DNA of 64,000 nt. Origin: Rhizobium sp. NLR16a (GTDB lineage Bacteria > Pseudomonadota > Alphaproteobacteria > Rhizobiales > Rhizobiaceae). This document shows, one piece after another, positions 27,765-37,420 of the stretch. The notes beneath the pieces are model-generated. The model had not been told where the DNA came from and ran no database searches. It saw only the letters and a list, made by a program, of their open reading frames with translations. The stretch covers positions 455,705 to 519,704 of the forward strand of contig NZ_CP072867.1 in NCBI RefSeq assembly GCF_017948245.1, in the 5' to 3' direction. Position 1 is the stretch's first letter. The number at the start of each line of letters is the position of its first letter. A program made the position numbers and the translations under genes.

Positions 27765-28628
27765 GTGAAAGACAGCCGCCTCTCTGTTTTCAGGTTTTTG
27801 TCCGCATCGCCCTCGGCGCGGATGTCGCAGTCGATCGATCTGGGGCTCGGGCGATCTGCGGCCCTCTGGAGCAATGGCAGCGACAGGATGAGCTATGAGC
27901 GGCCGGACGGACATACGTTCAGCCTTTATCTCAACGGAGGCGCCGGAACGCGCCGTCTGGACGGCAGCCCCGCCGCGCGAGGACGGCCCGGGGCCTTGTG
28001 TGTCATGCCACAGGGGCACTCGTCCGAATGGGAAATCACCGATCCCTTCGACTTCGTCCATCTCTATGTTCCCGACGATCAGATGCGCCGGATGTTTGCC
28101 GAGACGTTTGACCGCGATGCGCGGTTTATGGCTGTTGCCGAAGCGACCTTCGCCGATGCACCCGTCTTGGCGCATACGCTTCGGCAGTTGACGGAAGCGA
28201 TGTTGGCGGGGGATCATCTGCTGGCTGAAGAAGCGATGACGCAGACGATCAGTGATTTTTTGGTTGATCCGCGTTATGGAGGGATGCGCCCTTGCGCGAT
28301 CAGCGGCGGGCTCGCGCCCCATGTGCGCCGCCGCAGCCTGGACTATATCGAGGCCCATCTCGGCGAGACCATCCGCTTGCAGGATCTGGCGACGATCGGC
28401 CAGCTCAGCGCCTTTCATTTCCAGCGGATGTTCCGGGCAAGCTATGGTGTGTCCCCGCATGGCTGGGTGGCTCACCGGCGTGTCGAGCGCGCCAAATCGA
28501 TGCTGCGCGGCCCGGACCCGATCGCACAGATCGCTTCGGCCTGCGGCTTCAGCAGCCAGAGCCACATGACGCGGGCTTTCAAGTCGGCCACAGGCGTCAC
28601 ACCCTCTGCCTACCGGCAGCGGCAGTGA
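27765..28628 (+). CDS. AraC family transcriptional regulator
   Basis: A 287-residue protein whose C-terminal 100 residues form the AraC DNA-binding domain (IRLQDLATIGQLSAFHFQRMF, then IAQIASACGFSSQSHMTRAFK and GVTPSAYRQ). The N-terminus is a sensor region without clear match. GTG 27765 with GGGAAGAA upstream is preferred; ATG 27822 is the alternative. It is divergent from the EamA exporter, the usual position for its local regulator. Confidence 0.82.
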   Translation: MKDSRLSVFRFLSASPSARMSQSIDLGLGRSAALWSNGSDRMSYERPDGHTFSLYLNGGAGTRRLDGSPAARGRPGALCVMPQGHSSEWEITDPFDFVHLYVPDDQMRRMFAETFDRDARFMAVAEATFADAPVLAHTLRQLTEAMLAGDHLLAEEAMTQTISDFLVDPRYGGMRPCAISGGLAPHVRRRSLDYIEAHLGETIRLQDLATIGQLSAFHFQRMFRASYGVSPHGWVAHRRVERAKSMLRGPDPIAQIASACGFSSQSHMTRAFKSATGVTPSAYRQRQ

Positions 28629-28645
28629 CGCGGCTTCTCCGAGCG

Positions 28646-30667
28646 CTACGACTCCTGCAATCCATAGAGCAGCGGCATCAGCCCCGCGAGCGCCTTGAAA
28701 CGTTCCCATGACTTGGACGAGGGTTTCGTCCAGCCGGTTTCGGCAAGTGCCGAAAGGCGCGGGAAGACGAGACGGTCGAAGACGGCGCGATCCGTCATCG
28801 GCTCGGACCAGATGCAGGCCTGGATGCCGAGCAGTTGCTGTTTCTGGCTCGCTGTCCAGCCGCCGACGGGATCGAAATTGTAGAGCTTTTCCGCGTTGGA
28901 ATTTCCTGCCCAGCTGGCGCCGGGCTCATCCCAGTCCGTCCTCAGCGCCATGTCGAGATAATAGACCTGGCCCGGGCAGACGACCATCTGATAGCCGCGT
29001 TCGGCGAGTTCGGCCGAAACCTCAACATTGCGCCAGCTGCAGAGATAGCTCTTCGACTTGTCGATGACGTCGCCGTGCGCGGCTTCCTCCCAGCCGCCGG
29101 TGATGCAGCCCTTGCTCGCGAGGAAGCGCTGGACACGCTCAAGGAATTCCGCCTGCAGGATGGCGGCGCCCGAGCCGTGAATGTCGTCGGCGCCATGGGT
29201 GTTGGTGACGACGTTCAACCGTTTGGCATGCGCATCGGCAACCTCGTCGCCGGCGATGGCGCTGAGGCGCGCCAGCGCTTCCGGCGAGCCGGACCATGCG
29301 CCGAGGGGAACCTCGTCGGCGCCGAGATGGATCGTCTTGAACGGAAAGAGCTCGATGAGTTCGGAGAGAATGGTCTCGACGATCTGGTAGGTTTGTTCGC
29401 GCGCCGGATTGATGCAGTTGTCGGGAAAACCCTGAACCGAGTAATAGCTGCCTTTTTCGGCCGGATCGCGCAGCTCCGGTATCGCCTGTTGCATGGCGTA
29501 ACAATGTCCGGGCATATCGATCTCCGGCACGATTTCGATGCCGAAGTTCTTTGCGAGGGCGACGATCTCGCGGATGACAGGCTTGGTGTAGTAGCCGCCC
29601 GTCCGCGCCGGGCTTGAACCCAGAAGCGGCGGCACGGCGAGACCGTGGCCGCGCCATGCGCCGATCTCTGTCAGGGCCGGGTAGGCATCGATCTCCACGC
29701 GCCAGGCCTCGTCGTCGGATAGGTGCCAGTGGAAGCGGTTGAGCTTGTTCCAGGCCAGCACCGCCAACAGCTTCTTGACCTCGGCCGCGCCATAGAACTG
29801 GCGTGCGACATCGAGATGCAGACCGCGCCAGCCCATCGACGGCTCGTCGACGATCTCGCCGGATGCGGGAAACTGGAAAACTTGGGGGTGCAGCCTGGCG
29901 CCGCGCCAGATCTGGCCGAGCGTGACGAGGCCGTAGAGGAAGCCGGTGCGGCTGCTTGCCTCGATCGTGATCGCCTCTTCTTCGAAGCTCAGCCGATAGG
30001 CCTCCGACCCGAAGCCGGCAGCCTCCTTCAGGCCGACACGAACCGCGCCTTCGGCCTGGGTTCGCACGATGCCTTCGACCGCGAAGAGATGCTCCGCCAG
30101 CGCCGCGAAGCCTTTTGCCGCCGCCTCCCCTTCAGGGCTCTGCGCCTGCGGCGCAAAACCCGCCGGCAGCGGGCGGCGCGATGCGACGGCGACGCGGTTC
30201 GGCCAGGGAATGATCGACACCGGAACGGGCGCGTTGACGGGAACGGGATAGATCTCGGCACCGCGCTTCAGCGGCGCATTGCTGACGGAAGAGCGTGTCG
30301 GCCCGACGCCGAGCACGATGGTGCTGCCATCGGACAATGCGAGATAGGCACTCGTCGCGCCGTCCGTCCAGTGGCGGAACTGCCAGCTGAGCGCATAGAC
30401 GGAGATCGTCCAGGTTTCGCCTGCGCCGAGAACGAAGTTGGCCGGCGGCTGGAATTCGGTGAAATTAGAAAGCCGTTGCGACACCGTTGCGCCTTCCACG
30501 CGTCCGGCGGGGTCGACGCGGCCCGGACCGCTGACGCAGAGGGAAAAACTCGAAAGCGGCTCGCTGCCTAGGTTCTTGAGGCGCAGGACATAGGAGAATT
30601 CCTTGCCCTCGGCAGGCGGATTCCAAATGGTTTCAAGCCGCAGGGCGTTCGGTCGCGGTGTCGACAT
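28646..30667 (-). CDS. GH20 beta-N-acetylhexosaminidase, cytoplasmic
   Basis: A 673-residue protein. An N-terminal beta-rich domain (~1-150) and a GH20b-type domain (~150-270) precede the (beta/alpha)8 GH20 barrel. The barrel shows WRGLHLDVARQFY, FHWHLSDDEAWR, PEIDMPGH and the catalytic Asp-Glu pair in HLGADEVP. No signal peptide is present, so it should act in the cytoplasm on imported chitobiose or N-acetylglucosaminides. AAGGAAGA precedes the ATG. The gene is divergent from a DHA2 exporter across a 409-base gap holding a 13-base palindrome. The ROK regulator at 25489 could sense its product, but that is speculative. Confidence 0.88.
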   Translation of the reverse strand: MSTPRPNALRLETIWNPPAEGKEFSYVLRLKNLGSEPLSSFSLCVSGPGRVDPAGRVEGATVSQRLSNFTEFQPPANFVLGAGETWTISVYALSWQFRHWTDGATSAYLALSDGSTIVLGVGPTRSSVSNAPLKRGAEIYPVPVNAPVPVSIIPWPNRVAVASRRPLPAGFAPQAQSPEGEAAAKGFAALAEHLFAVEGIVRTQAEGAVRVGLKEAAGFGSEAYRLSFEEEAITIEASSRTGFLYGLVTLGQIWRGARLHPQVFQFPASGEIVDEPSMGWRGLHLDVARQFYGAAEVKKLLAVLAWNKLNRFHWHLSDDEAWRVEIDAYPALTEIGAWRGHGLAVPPLLGSSPARTGGYYTKPVIREIVALAKNFGIEIVPEIDMPGHCYAMQQAIPELRDPAEKGSYYSVQGFPDNCINPAREQTYQIVETILSELIELFPFKTIHLGADEVPLGAWSGSPEALARLSAIAGDEVADAHAKRLNVVTNTHGADDIHGSGAAILQAEFLERVQRFLASKGCITGGWEEAAHGDVIDKSKSYLCSWRNVEVSAELAERGYQMVVCPGQVYYLDMALRTDWDEPGASWAGNSNAEKLYNFDPVGGWTASQKQQLLGIQACIWSEPMTDRAVFDRLVFPRLSALAETGWTKPSSKSWERFKALAGLMPLLYGLQES

Positions 30668-31076
30668 TGGTCACTCTTCCTTTGAGGAAAACGGGGCTTT
30701 TGGACGTTCCGGCACGGCCACCGGGATCGGAGCGGCGATTGAAGTCAATCAAATTGATTTAATAGTGATAGCCAGTTTCCCGCCGGGCCGTCAATCGGCC
30801 ACCCGGAATTTCTGCCGCCCGGCACTTAAGCAAATCCACCCGATGACATCGCCGGGGTGTCGCAATGTGGGAAATAATATCGGCTTGCCCATTTGCGTTA
30901 ATATTAAGGTACCGTGAGCGACCAACGCCCGGCTGGTGGCGATCTCCTCGGTCTGCGCGCGCTGGATCAATTCTTCGCCGCAGCGTGGCGGTTGACATGC
31001 CGATCGTTTCGATCGCAAACATGAAAGCCCTAGATTTCTCACCGATCGGACGATGCCGCGCTGGCGGGATACTCGC
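30668..31076. promoter_or_regulatory. Divergent promoter region between GH20 gene and DHA2 exporter
   Basis: About 409 bases. An AT-rich segment at 30745-30775 includes the palindrome AATCAAATTGATT. A further AT-rich stretch at 30866-30914 could serve the rightward promoter. No gene is supported. Confidence 0.5.
30747..30759. promoter_or_regulatory. Palindrome AATCAAATTGATT, candidate operator of the GH20 gene
   Basis: This 13-base palindrome lies about 80 bases upstream of the hexosaminidase start in the AT-rich core of the divergent region. A local repressor (ROK, LacI or GntR type) is the likely binder. The assignment is by position only. Confidence 0.4.
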
Positions 31077-32618
31077 ATGTCGGAACGACTTGAAGCTGCT
31101 CGTCCTGATGGAAGGCCCGCCATGGTCTGGTTCGGCTTCCTGGCCATGTGCGTCGGCATGTTCATGGCAATCCTCGACGTTCAGGTGGTGGCGACATCGC
31201 TGCCGACCATCCAGTCGGCGTTGGGCATCGATCCGGATCAGATGAGCTGGATACAGACGGCCTATCTGATCGCCGAAGTGGTCGCCATCCCGCTGACCGG
31301 TCTGCTGACGCGGCTTTTGACGATGCGTTGGCTGTTCGTCGTCGCCATCAGCCTGTTCGTGACGGCGTCGGCCGGTTGTGCGGCGAGCGGCAGCTTCGGC
31401 GCGCTGGTCGCCTGGCGGGTGCTTCAGGGCTTTTCCGGCGGAACGCTGATCCCTTCGGTGTTTTCAGCCGTGTTCATTCTGTTTCCGAACGAGCGGCAAG
31501 CGCTTGCGACGACGATTGCCGGCGTGCTTGCGGTGCTTGCGCCCACCGTCGGCCCGATCGTCGGCGGATGGCTGACCGAAACCTATTCCTGGCACTGGCT
31601 GTTCCTGATCAACATCCTTCCGGGGCTTGCCTCGGCAATCCTTGCGGCCCGCTTTCTTCCCAGGCAGGAGGCCGATCGGTCCGAACTCAGGCATCTCGAC
31701 GGGCTGTCGCTCCTCTTGATGGCGGCAGCGCTGACGGCGCTGGAACTCAGCCTCAAAGAGGCGCCGACCAGCGGCTGGACCTCGGCCTACGTCCTCAGCC
31801 TGCTGGCCGTCTGCCTTCTCTCGGGCGGCGCGTTCATAACGCGAACGCTGCGCCGACGCCGGCCGATCGTCGATCTTGGCAATTTCGGCGATCGGAATTT
31901 TCTCGTCGGCTCGGTTCTGAGCTTCATCCTCGGCATCGGCCTTTTCGGCTCGGTCTATCTCATGCCGGTCTTTCTCGCTTTCATCAGGGGACACGACGCC
32001 CTTGAGATCGGCGTGACCATGCTGGTCACGGGCATCGCACAGCTGGTCACTGCGCCGGTCGCTGTCGCGCTGGAGAAACGCATGGATGCGCGGCTGCTGT
32101 CGGCCGCAGGTTTCGCGCTGTTTGCGATCGGCGTCGGCATGAGCGCGTTTCAGGATCCGCGCTCGGATTACGACGCGATGTTCTGGCCCCAGGTGGTGCG
32201 CGGCGTCGCCATCATGTTCTGCCTGCTGCCGCCGACCCGGCTGGCGCTCGGCACGCTTCCGGCTGATCGCGTTCCCGATGCGAGCGGGCTTTTCAATTTG
32301 ATGCGCAATCTCGGCGGCGCCATCGGCATCGCGCTGATCGACACCATCATCTACACACGCTCGGAGCCGCTGGGACAAGACCTCTGGGCACATCTTGAGG
32401 CCGGCGACATCGAGGCGGCCACGTTTGTCGGCGCGCCTGCCGAGATCATATCGGGACATAGCGGCAGCTTCGATGCGGATACCATGGCGACGCTCGATCC
32501 GCTGGTCCAGACCGCGGCCAGCGTTCAGGCGATCAACGAAGCCTGGATGGTCGTCGCCGTCCTGACCGGCTGCGCCCTGCTCTCGGTCCCTTTCGCCAGG
32601 CGGCCGGCGCCGGCATGA
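31077..32618 (+). CDS. DHA2-family MFS multidrug transporter (EmrB-like)
   Basis: A 513-residue protein with about 14 helices. Motifs are LDVQVVATSLPTIQSALG at helix 1 (D1-type motif of DHA2), GLLTRLLTMRW (motif A) and APTVGPIVGGWLTE (motif C of drug antiporters). ATG 31077 follows GGCGGGATACTCGC; an ATG at 31053 is less likely. No membrane-fusion partner (EmrA) is adjacent, which is uncommon for an EmrB type. Function inferred: proton-driven export of a toxic compound. Confidence 0.85.
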   Translation: MSERLEAARPDGRPAMVWFGFLAMCVGMFMAILDVQVVATSLPTIQSALGIDPDQMSWIQTAYLIAEVVAIPLTGLLTRLLTMRWLFVVAISLFVTASAGCAASGSFGALVAWRVLQGFSGGTLIPSVFSAVFILFPNERQALATTIAGVLAVLAPTVGPIVGGWLTETYSWHWLFLINILPGLASAILAARFLPRQEADRSELRHLDGLSLLLMAAALTALELSLKEAPTSGWTSAYVLSLLAVCLLSGGAFITRTLRRRRPIVDLGNFGDRNFLVGSVLSFILGIGLFGSVYLMPVFLAFIRGHDALEIGVTMLVTGIAQLVTAPVAVALEKRMDARLLSAAGFALFAIGVGMSAFQDPRSDYDAMFWPQVVRGVAIMFCLLPPTRLALGTLPADRVPDASGLFNLMRNLGGAIGIALIDTIIYTRSEPLGQDLWAHLEAGDIEAATFVGAPAEIISGHSGSFDADTMATLDPLVQTAASVQAINEAWMVVAVLTGCALLSVPFARRPAPA

Positions 32619-32661
32619 GACCCGGGCAACGATCCGACTCGACTATCTTCTGCGGCAAATA

Positions 32662-33072
32662 TCAATCGGACACAGAAACGTCGATCCATCGACCGGTTCC
32701 TTGGTCACCGTAGATATCAACGTCAATCCATACATTGCCACGCAGGATCATATTGGCGGCCCCTCGCGTCATCGTTCCGTTCCGAAGCATCTGCTCCAGA
32801 GCTTGGCGATTTGCCGGATCGGCAAAGAATGAGTCCGATTGATCGTCATGATCGCGCACATGGTACTGATGGAAATTCGCCCTGTCTTGTCGGATGATCT
32901 GCCACGGCTGGGTAAGTCTAGCCCCATTTGAATTGTAAAGATCAGCGTCGCCGATATACGCGCGATAGCTTTCGATCAGGCGATTGCTGTGGGTGGCCTG
33001 AACTCTCGCTTGAGCGTGCGCTGTTCCCGCCACGATGACTGTGCTGAATAGAATCGATAATAATTTCCGCAT
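32662..33072 (-). CDS. Secreted small hypothetical protein
   Basis: A 136-residue protein with a clear signal peptide (RKLLSILFSTVIVAGTAHA). The mature part is rich in Asn, Asp, Arg and aromatic residues (YRAYIGDADLYNSNG, HQYHVRDHDDQSDSFF). The ATG at 33072 is favoured by GAAAGAGGGC upstream over the one at 33087. No domain is recognised. It stands alone between a DHA2 exporter and a cupin gene. Confidence 0.65.
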   Translation of the reverse strand: MRKLLSILFSTVIVAGTAHAQARVQATHSNRLIESYRAYIGDADLYNSNGARLTQPWQIIRQDRANFHQYHVRDHDDQSDSFFADPANRQALEQMLRNGTMTRGAANMILRGNVWIDVDIYGDQGTGRWIDVSVSD

Positions 33073-33315
33073 GTTGCCCTCTTTCAAAAAGAGCGGTCTT
33101 ACTGAGCGTTAAGCCAATTCGCCAGCCAAAAAGTGTCTTTTTGGCATAGCGAGGCTCCAGCGTGTGAGGGAACCGCCGGCGGCCGCCAAAGTTTAGCCTT
33201 TTGAAGCCATTGGCGGAGATGAGTTCAATGGCAGACGCACCGAACTCGCTCACCAGCACCGATGGCTCGCAGATTATCCTGTTGAGGCCATCATCGCCTA
33301 CCGTGGGAATTCAGC

Positions 33316-33804
33316 ATGAACACCGAGACGATTATTTTCGATGAGAGCGACTGGGTTCCGAACAACCCACGCCTTCCTGTATTGCTTTACCGGGATGTCT
33401 TTGCCGACGGTGGACCTCGCGATTTCAAAGATCGCTTCGCGGCAAACGGTTGGACCGGCATCTGGACGAACGGTGTCTTCGATTATCAGCACTACCATTC
33501 CGGTGCTCATGAAGTGCTGGGCATTGCACGTGGCAGCGCCACGCTGCTGATCGGCGGTCCCGGCGGTCGAGCGCTCGAAGTCACGGCGGGAGACTGTCTG
33601 GTGCTTCCAGCCGGAACCGGGCACCAAAACCTCGGCTGCACGTCGGAGTTCGAGGTCATCGGGGCTTATCCCAAGGGGCAGCATGCCGACATTCAGACTT
33701 CGGCTGCTTCAAGTGAAATGCTGGCGAAAATCTCGTCAGTGCCCCTGCCCGATACCGATCCCGTTCAGGGACCATCGGGATTTCTCATCGAGAAGTGGCG
33801 ATAG
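33316..33804 (+). CDS. Cupin domain protein
   Basis: A 162-residue single-cupin protein. FDYQHYHSGAHEVLGIARG supplies His-x-His...Glu-type ligands (motif 1), and GDCLVLPAGTGHQNLG supplies the motif-2 His. Similar small cupins are often annotated as of unknown function. The start at 33316 has only a weak ribosome binding site (GGGAATTCAGC). Substrate unknown. Confidence 0.8.
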   Translation: MNTETIIFDESDWVPNNPRLPVLLYRDVFADGGPRDFKDRFAANGWTGIWTNGVFDYQHYHSGAHEVLGIARGSATLLIGGPGGRALEVTAGDCLVLPAGTGHQNLGCTSEFEVIGAYPKGQHADIQTSAASSEMLAKISSVPLPDTDPVQGPSGFLIEKWR

Positions 33805-33983
33805 CCATTTGCGCACCCTGATATCTTTCGCTTTCTGTTCCGCTTTGAGCCGGTTTTTGCAGCGTCCTCATGTGCGTTCATCAGCTGCGGCACCTTGTCG
33901 ACCTTCCCATCATCGGTAAGATTTCTCTCAATCTTTTTGCGCCATCCTTTGATTCCCCTCTGACATCAATCGACGAGATCTTT

Positions 33984-36900
33984 ATGGCCCCGAACCTCAA
34001 GCGCAGTTTGCAAATGCCACGACGCGAAGAGCTGGGTCTCGTTGCGATCAGCAACGGTTCCGGCCTGTCGATATCGGCTTTGCCGAACGGCACGTTGTTT
34101 GCCATCGAATATGCCGACGACAAAGGGGCGGTGCAGATCAATCAGATCCAGGGCTCGCCGCTCTACGGCGGCATCGGCCGCCTTTATCTGCGCATCGGAG
34201 GCGCCAAGCCTGATGTCGTCGAGATCGTCGGCCCTCGCGCCGATGGCCGCTTCGGGCACGATGCGACTGGCTTTTCCTGGAGCGGCAAGGCCGGCGATAT
34301 CAGCTACACCGTCCGCCTCGAGCTGCATCCCTCCGAGACGGCCTGGTTCTGGCGCGTCACGTTCAAGCATCCGAAGAAGGGAGCGCTGCCGGTGGATCTG
34401 GTGCTCGTCCAGGACGTCGGTCTCGGCGATCGCGGTTTTCTGATGAACAGCGAAGCCTATGCTTCGCAATATGTCGATCACCATATCGCCGATCACGAGA
34501 CATATGGCCCCGTCGTCATGAACCGGCAAAATCTCAAGCAGTCGGGCGCCCGCAATCCCTGGCTCATCCAGGGGTGCTTCGATGGCGCGGCCGCCTATGC
34601 CACGGATGCGATCCAGCTGGTGCAGGCGAAGCATCGGCAGGGCGACCTTCTGGTTGGTTCCTTCGGCACCAACCTTCCGAGCGAACGGCGGCAGCAGGAG
34701 ACGGCCTGTCCGGCCATTCAGTCGAAATCCTTCTCCGTACCGGCAAGCGGTGCGACTGCGAGTTTCTTTGCTCTGTTCGCCGCCGATCACCCCGAGGCCT
34801 CGAGCGATGCCGACCTCTCGCGGCTCGACGGGTTCGCGGCGCCGGAGAGTGCAGCCGCCGATCCGGAGGCGGCCGCGGCCGTTCGCAGCCTGCTCCAGGA
34901 TGCGCCCCTGCTGGAGGCCGAGGCGCTGGACCTGAAGGCGATCCGAAGGCTCTATCCGGAGCGGACCTTGGAGGAGCGCGCGCACGGAAGGCTTCTTTCA
35001 TTTTTCGTGCCGGACGGCGTTCTCAACCGTCACGTCGTCCTGCGCGACAAGGAATTCATCGTCGCGCGGCGCCATGGCGCCATCGTGCGAAGCGGTCAAA
35101 ACATGCTGCTCGACGATTCAACCCTTGCCGCCACCTGCTGGATGCAAGGGATTTTCGCCGCGCAACTGACGATCGGCAATACATCCTTCCACAAGCTTTT
35201 TTCCGTCTCCCGTGATCCCTACAACCTGATGCACGCCAGCGGATTGCGCATCATGGCCGATCTCGACGCAGGCTGGCAGCTCCTGGCGGTACCGTCGGCC
35301 TTCGAGATGGGACTGAGCGACTGCCGCTGGATCTATCAGTGCCGGGATCGCAGGATCATCGTCACGGCGATCGCTTCCGGCGAGGATGCGGCGATGCAGT
35401 GGAGCGTGTCGGTGGAGGGCAAGCCGTGCCGCTTCCTGGTGTTCGGTCATGTCGTGCTCGGGGAGCGCGAATATGACGCCGGCGGGCAGATCGAATTCGA
35501 TCCCGGCCGCAAACGCATCTCTTTCCGGCCGGACCCGGCCTGGCTCTGGGGCGAGCGTTATCCCGATGCCGTTTACTGGCTGGTGAGTTCGACGCCCGAC
35601 GCCATCGAGGAGATCGGCGGCGACGAGCTGCTCTATGCCGATGGCGCTGCGCGCAACGGCGCCTTCATCGCGCTCAAGTCCCGGCCGACGCGGGCGCTCT
35701 CCTTTGCCGTTGTCGGTTCGATGGCCGATGCCGAAGAAGCCGAACGGCTGGCGCGCCGTTATGAGGCCGGCGTCACCGATGAGGCCATGCTTGCGCCGGC
35801 ATCGGCATTCTGGCGCAACGTCGTGCGCGGCATGAGGATCGACAATCCTTCGCCCGATCTCGCTGCCCAGACGACCCTTCTGCCCTGGCTTGCGCATGAC
35901 GCCATCGTGCATCTCAGCGTACCACACGGCCTGGAACAATATACGGGTGCGGCCTGGGGGACGCGCGATGCCTGCCAGGGGCCGATCGAATTCCTGCTCG
36001 CTTACGAGCACGACCGCGAAGCCAGGGAGGTGGTGAAGACCGTCTTCAGCGAACAATATCTGGAAGGAGGCGACTGGCCGCAATGGTTCATGCTGGAGCC
36101 CTATGCCAACATCCGGGCGGGCGACAGTCACGGCGACGTCATCGTCTGGCCGTTGAAAGCGCTCTGCGACTATATCGAAGCGACCGGCGATCTCGCCATT
36201 CTCGACGAGAAGGTTTCCTGGCGCGATGAAAAGACCATGCAGAACGCGCCCGAGGCCGACGCCATCGCCTCTCACGTCGAGAAGCTGCTCGATACCGTCC
36301 GCACACAGTTCATCCCGGGAACGCATCTGATCCGCTATGGCGAGGGAGACTGGAACGATTCCCTGCAGCCGGCCGATCCGCATCTGCGCGACTGGATGGT
36401 CAGCAGTTGGACCGTTGCTCTGCTCTATGAGCAGTTCGTCCGTTATTCCGCCATCCTGCGCCGGCGCGGCCAGAGCGGCAAGGCAAAGGCTCTGCGGCAG
36501 ATTGCAACCGCGATGCGCCGGGATTTCAACCGTCATCTCGTGCGCGACGGCGTCGTTGCCGGCTACGGCATCTTCGATCCCGCCCATGACGGCGTCGAAT
36601 TGCTGCTGCATCCGAGCGACAAACGCACAGGCCTTTCCTTTTCGCTGATCTCGATGACGCAGGCCATGCTCGGCAAGCTGTTCACGCCGGCGCAGAGGCG
36701 GCATCATATGCGGCTGATCGAGGAGCATCTGCTCTTCCCCGATGGCGTGCGGCTGATGGAAAAGCCGGCGAGCTACGCCGGCGGGCCCGAAACGCTGTTT
36801 CGCCGGGCCGAATCCTCGTCCTTCTTCGGCCGCGAGATCGGACTGATGTATGTGCACGCGCATCTGCGCTATTGCGAAACGCTCGCGCTGGAGGCTTCGG

Positions 36901-37286
36901 CAGAGGAGCTGTGGAAGGCGGTCGCCATCGTCAATCCGATCGCCGTCACGACGGTCTTGCCGCACGCTTCACTGCGCCAGCGCAATACCTATTTCAGCAG
37001 CAGCGACGCGGCTTTCCACGACCGCTATCAGGCGGCGGATGACTGGGCGCGCGTCAAGGCGGGGAAGATCGCCGTCGACGGCGGGTGGCGCATCTATTCA
37101 AGCGGACCCGGCCTCTACACCAGGAGCTTCGTCGAAAATATCCTGGGTTTCAAACGACGCTTCGGCCGGCGCCGCCGCAAACCGCTTCTGCCGCCGTCGC
37201 ACGCCGCCGTCGCTCTGCAAACGGATCATAGCGCCTGGCGGCGGTTGAGGAAGCCGAAGATGAAAATGGCGTTGAGAGAACCCTAA
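33984..37286 (+). CDS. GH94 family phosphorylase, likely 1,2-beta-oligoglucan type
   Basis: A 1100-residue protein. A long N-terminal beta-sandwich region (~1-600) precedes an (alpha/alpha)6 barrel with EQYTGAAWGTRDACQGPIEF, GGDWPQWFMLEPY and GEGDWNDSL. The Asp in GDWND is the general acid in GH94. Its length and the GTRDACQGP motif resemble the ~1100-residue 1,2-beta-oligoglucan (sophorose) phosphorylases rather than the ~800-residue cellobiose or chitobiose enzymes. No signal peptide or membrane helices, so it is not the NdvB cyclic-glucan synthase. ATG 33984 chosen; the frame is open to 33870. The C-terminal ~40 residues are very basic. Substrate inferred, not shown. Confidence 0.75.
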   Translation: MAPNLKRSLQMPRREELGLVAISNGSGLSISALPNGTLFAIEYADDKGAVQINQIQGSPLYGGIGRLYLRIGGAKPDVVEIVGPRADGRFGHDATGFSWSGKAGDISYTVRLELHPSETAWFWRVTFKHPKKGALPVDLVLVQDVGLGDRGFLMNSEAYASQYVDHHIADHETYGPVVMNRQNLKQSGARNPWLIQGCFDGAAAYATDAIQLVQAKHRQGDLLVGSFGTNLPSERRQQETACPAIQSKSFSVPASGATASFFALFAADHPEASSDADLSRLDGFAAPESAAADPEAAAAVRSLLQDAPLLEAEALDLKAIRRLYPERTLEERAHGRLLSFFVPDGVLNRHVVLRDKEFIVARRHGAIVRSGQNMLLDDSTLAATCWMQGIFAAQLTIGNTSFHKLFSVSRDPYNLMHASGLRIMADLDAGWQLLAVPSAFEMGLSDCRWIYQCRDRRIIVTAIASGEDAAMQWSVSVEGKPCRFLVFGHVVLGEREYDAGGQIEFDPGRKRISFRPDPAWLWGERYPDAVYWLVSSTPDAIEEIGGDELLYADGAARNGAFIALKSRPTRALSFAVVGSMADAEEAERLARRYEAGVTDEAMLAPASAFWRNVVRGMRIDNPSPDLAAQTTLLPWLAHDAIVHLSVPHGLEQYTGAAWGTRDACQGPIEFLLAYEHDREAREVVKTVFSEQYLEGGDWPQWFMLEPYANIRAGDSHGDVIVWPLKALCDYIEATGDLAILDEKVSWRDEKTMQNAPEADAIASHVEKLLDTVRTQFIPGTHLIRYGEGDWNDSLQPADPHLRDWMVSSWTVALLYEQFVRYSAILRRRGQSGKAKALRQIATAMRRDFNRHLVRDGVVAGYGIFDPAHDGVELLLHPSDKRTGLSFSLISMTQAMLGKLFTPAQRRHHMRLIEEHLLFPDGVRLMEKPASYAGGPETLFRRAESSSFFGREIGLMYVHAHLRYCETLALEASAEELWKAVAIVNPIAVTTVLPHASLRQRNTYFSSSDAAFHDRYQAADDWARVKAGKIAVDGGWRIYSSGPGLYTRSFVENILGFKRRFGRRRRKPLLPPSHAAVALQTDHSAWRRLRKPKMKMALREP

Positions 37287-37420
37287 ACAACGGCAAGAGA
37301 GAACGGCTGGAGAGCATCCTATGCGGCCCGTGTTCCTCGGCAGGACGAGGGTTTCCGCGCCTTAGCTTGCGCAGCCCGCCCCCGGGGCCGCTATCAGCAG
37401 ATCCGAGCGACAGGGTTCTT

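Noticed and set aside
35118..36965. 615-codon minus-strand frame inside the GH94 gene
   Set aside because: Antisense shadow of a convincing gene with catalytic motifs; no ribosome binding site or family match.
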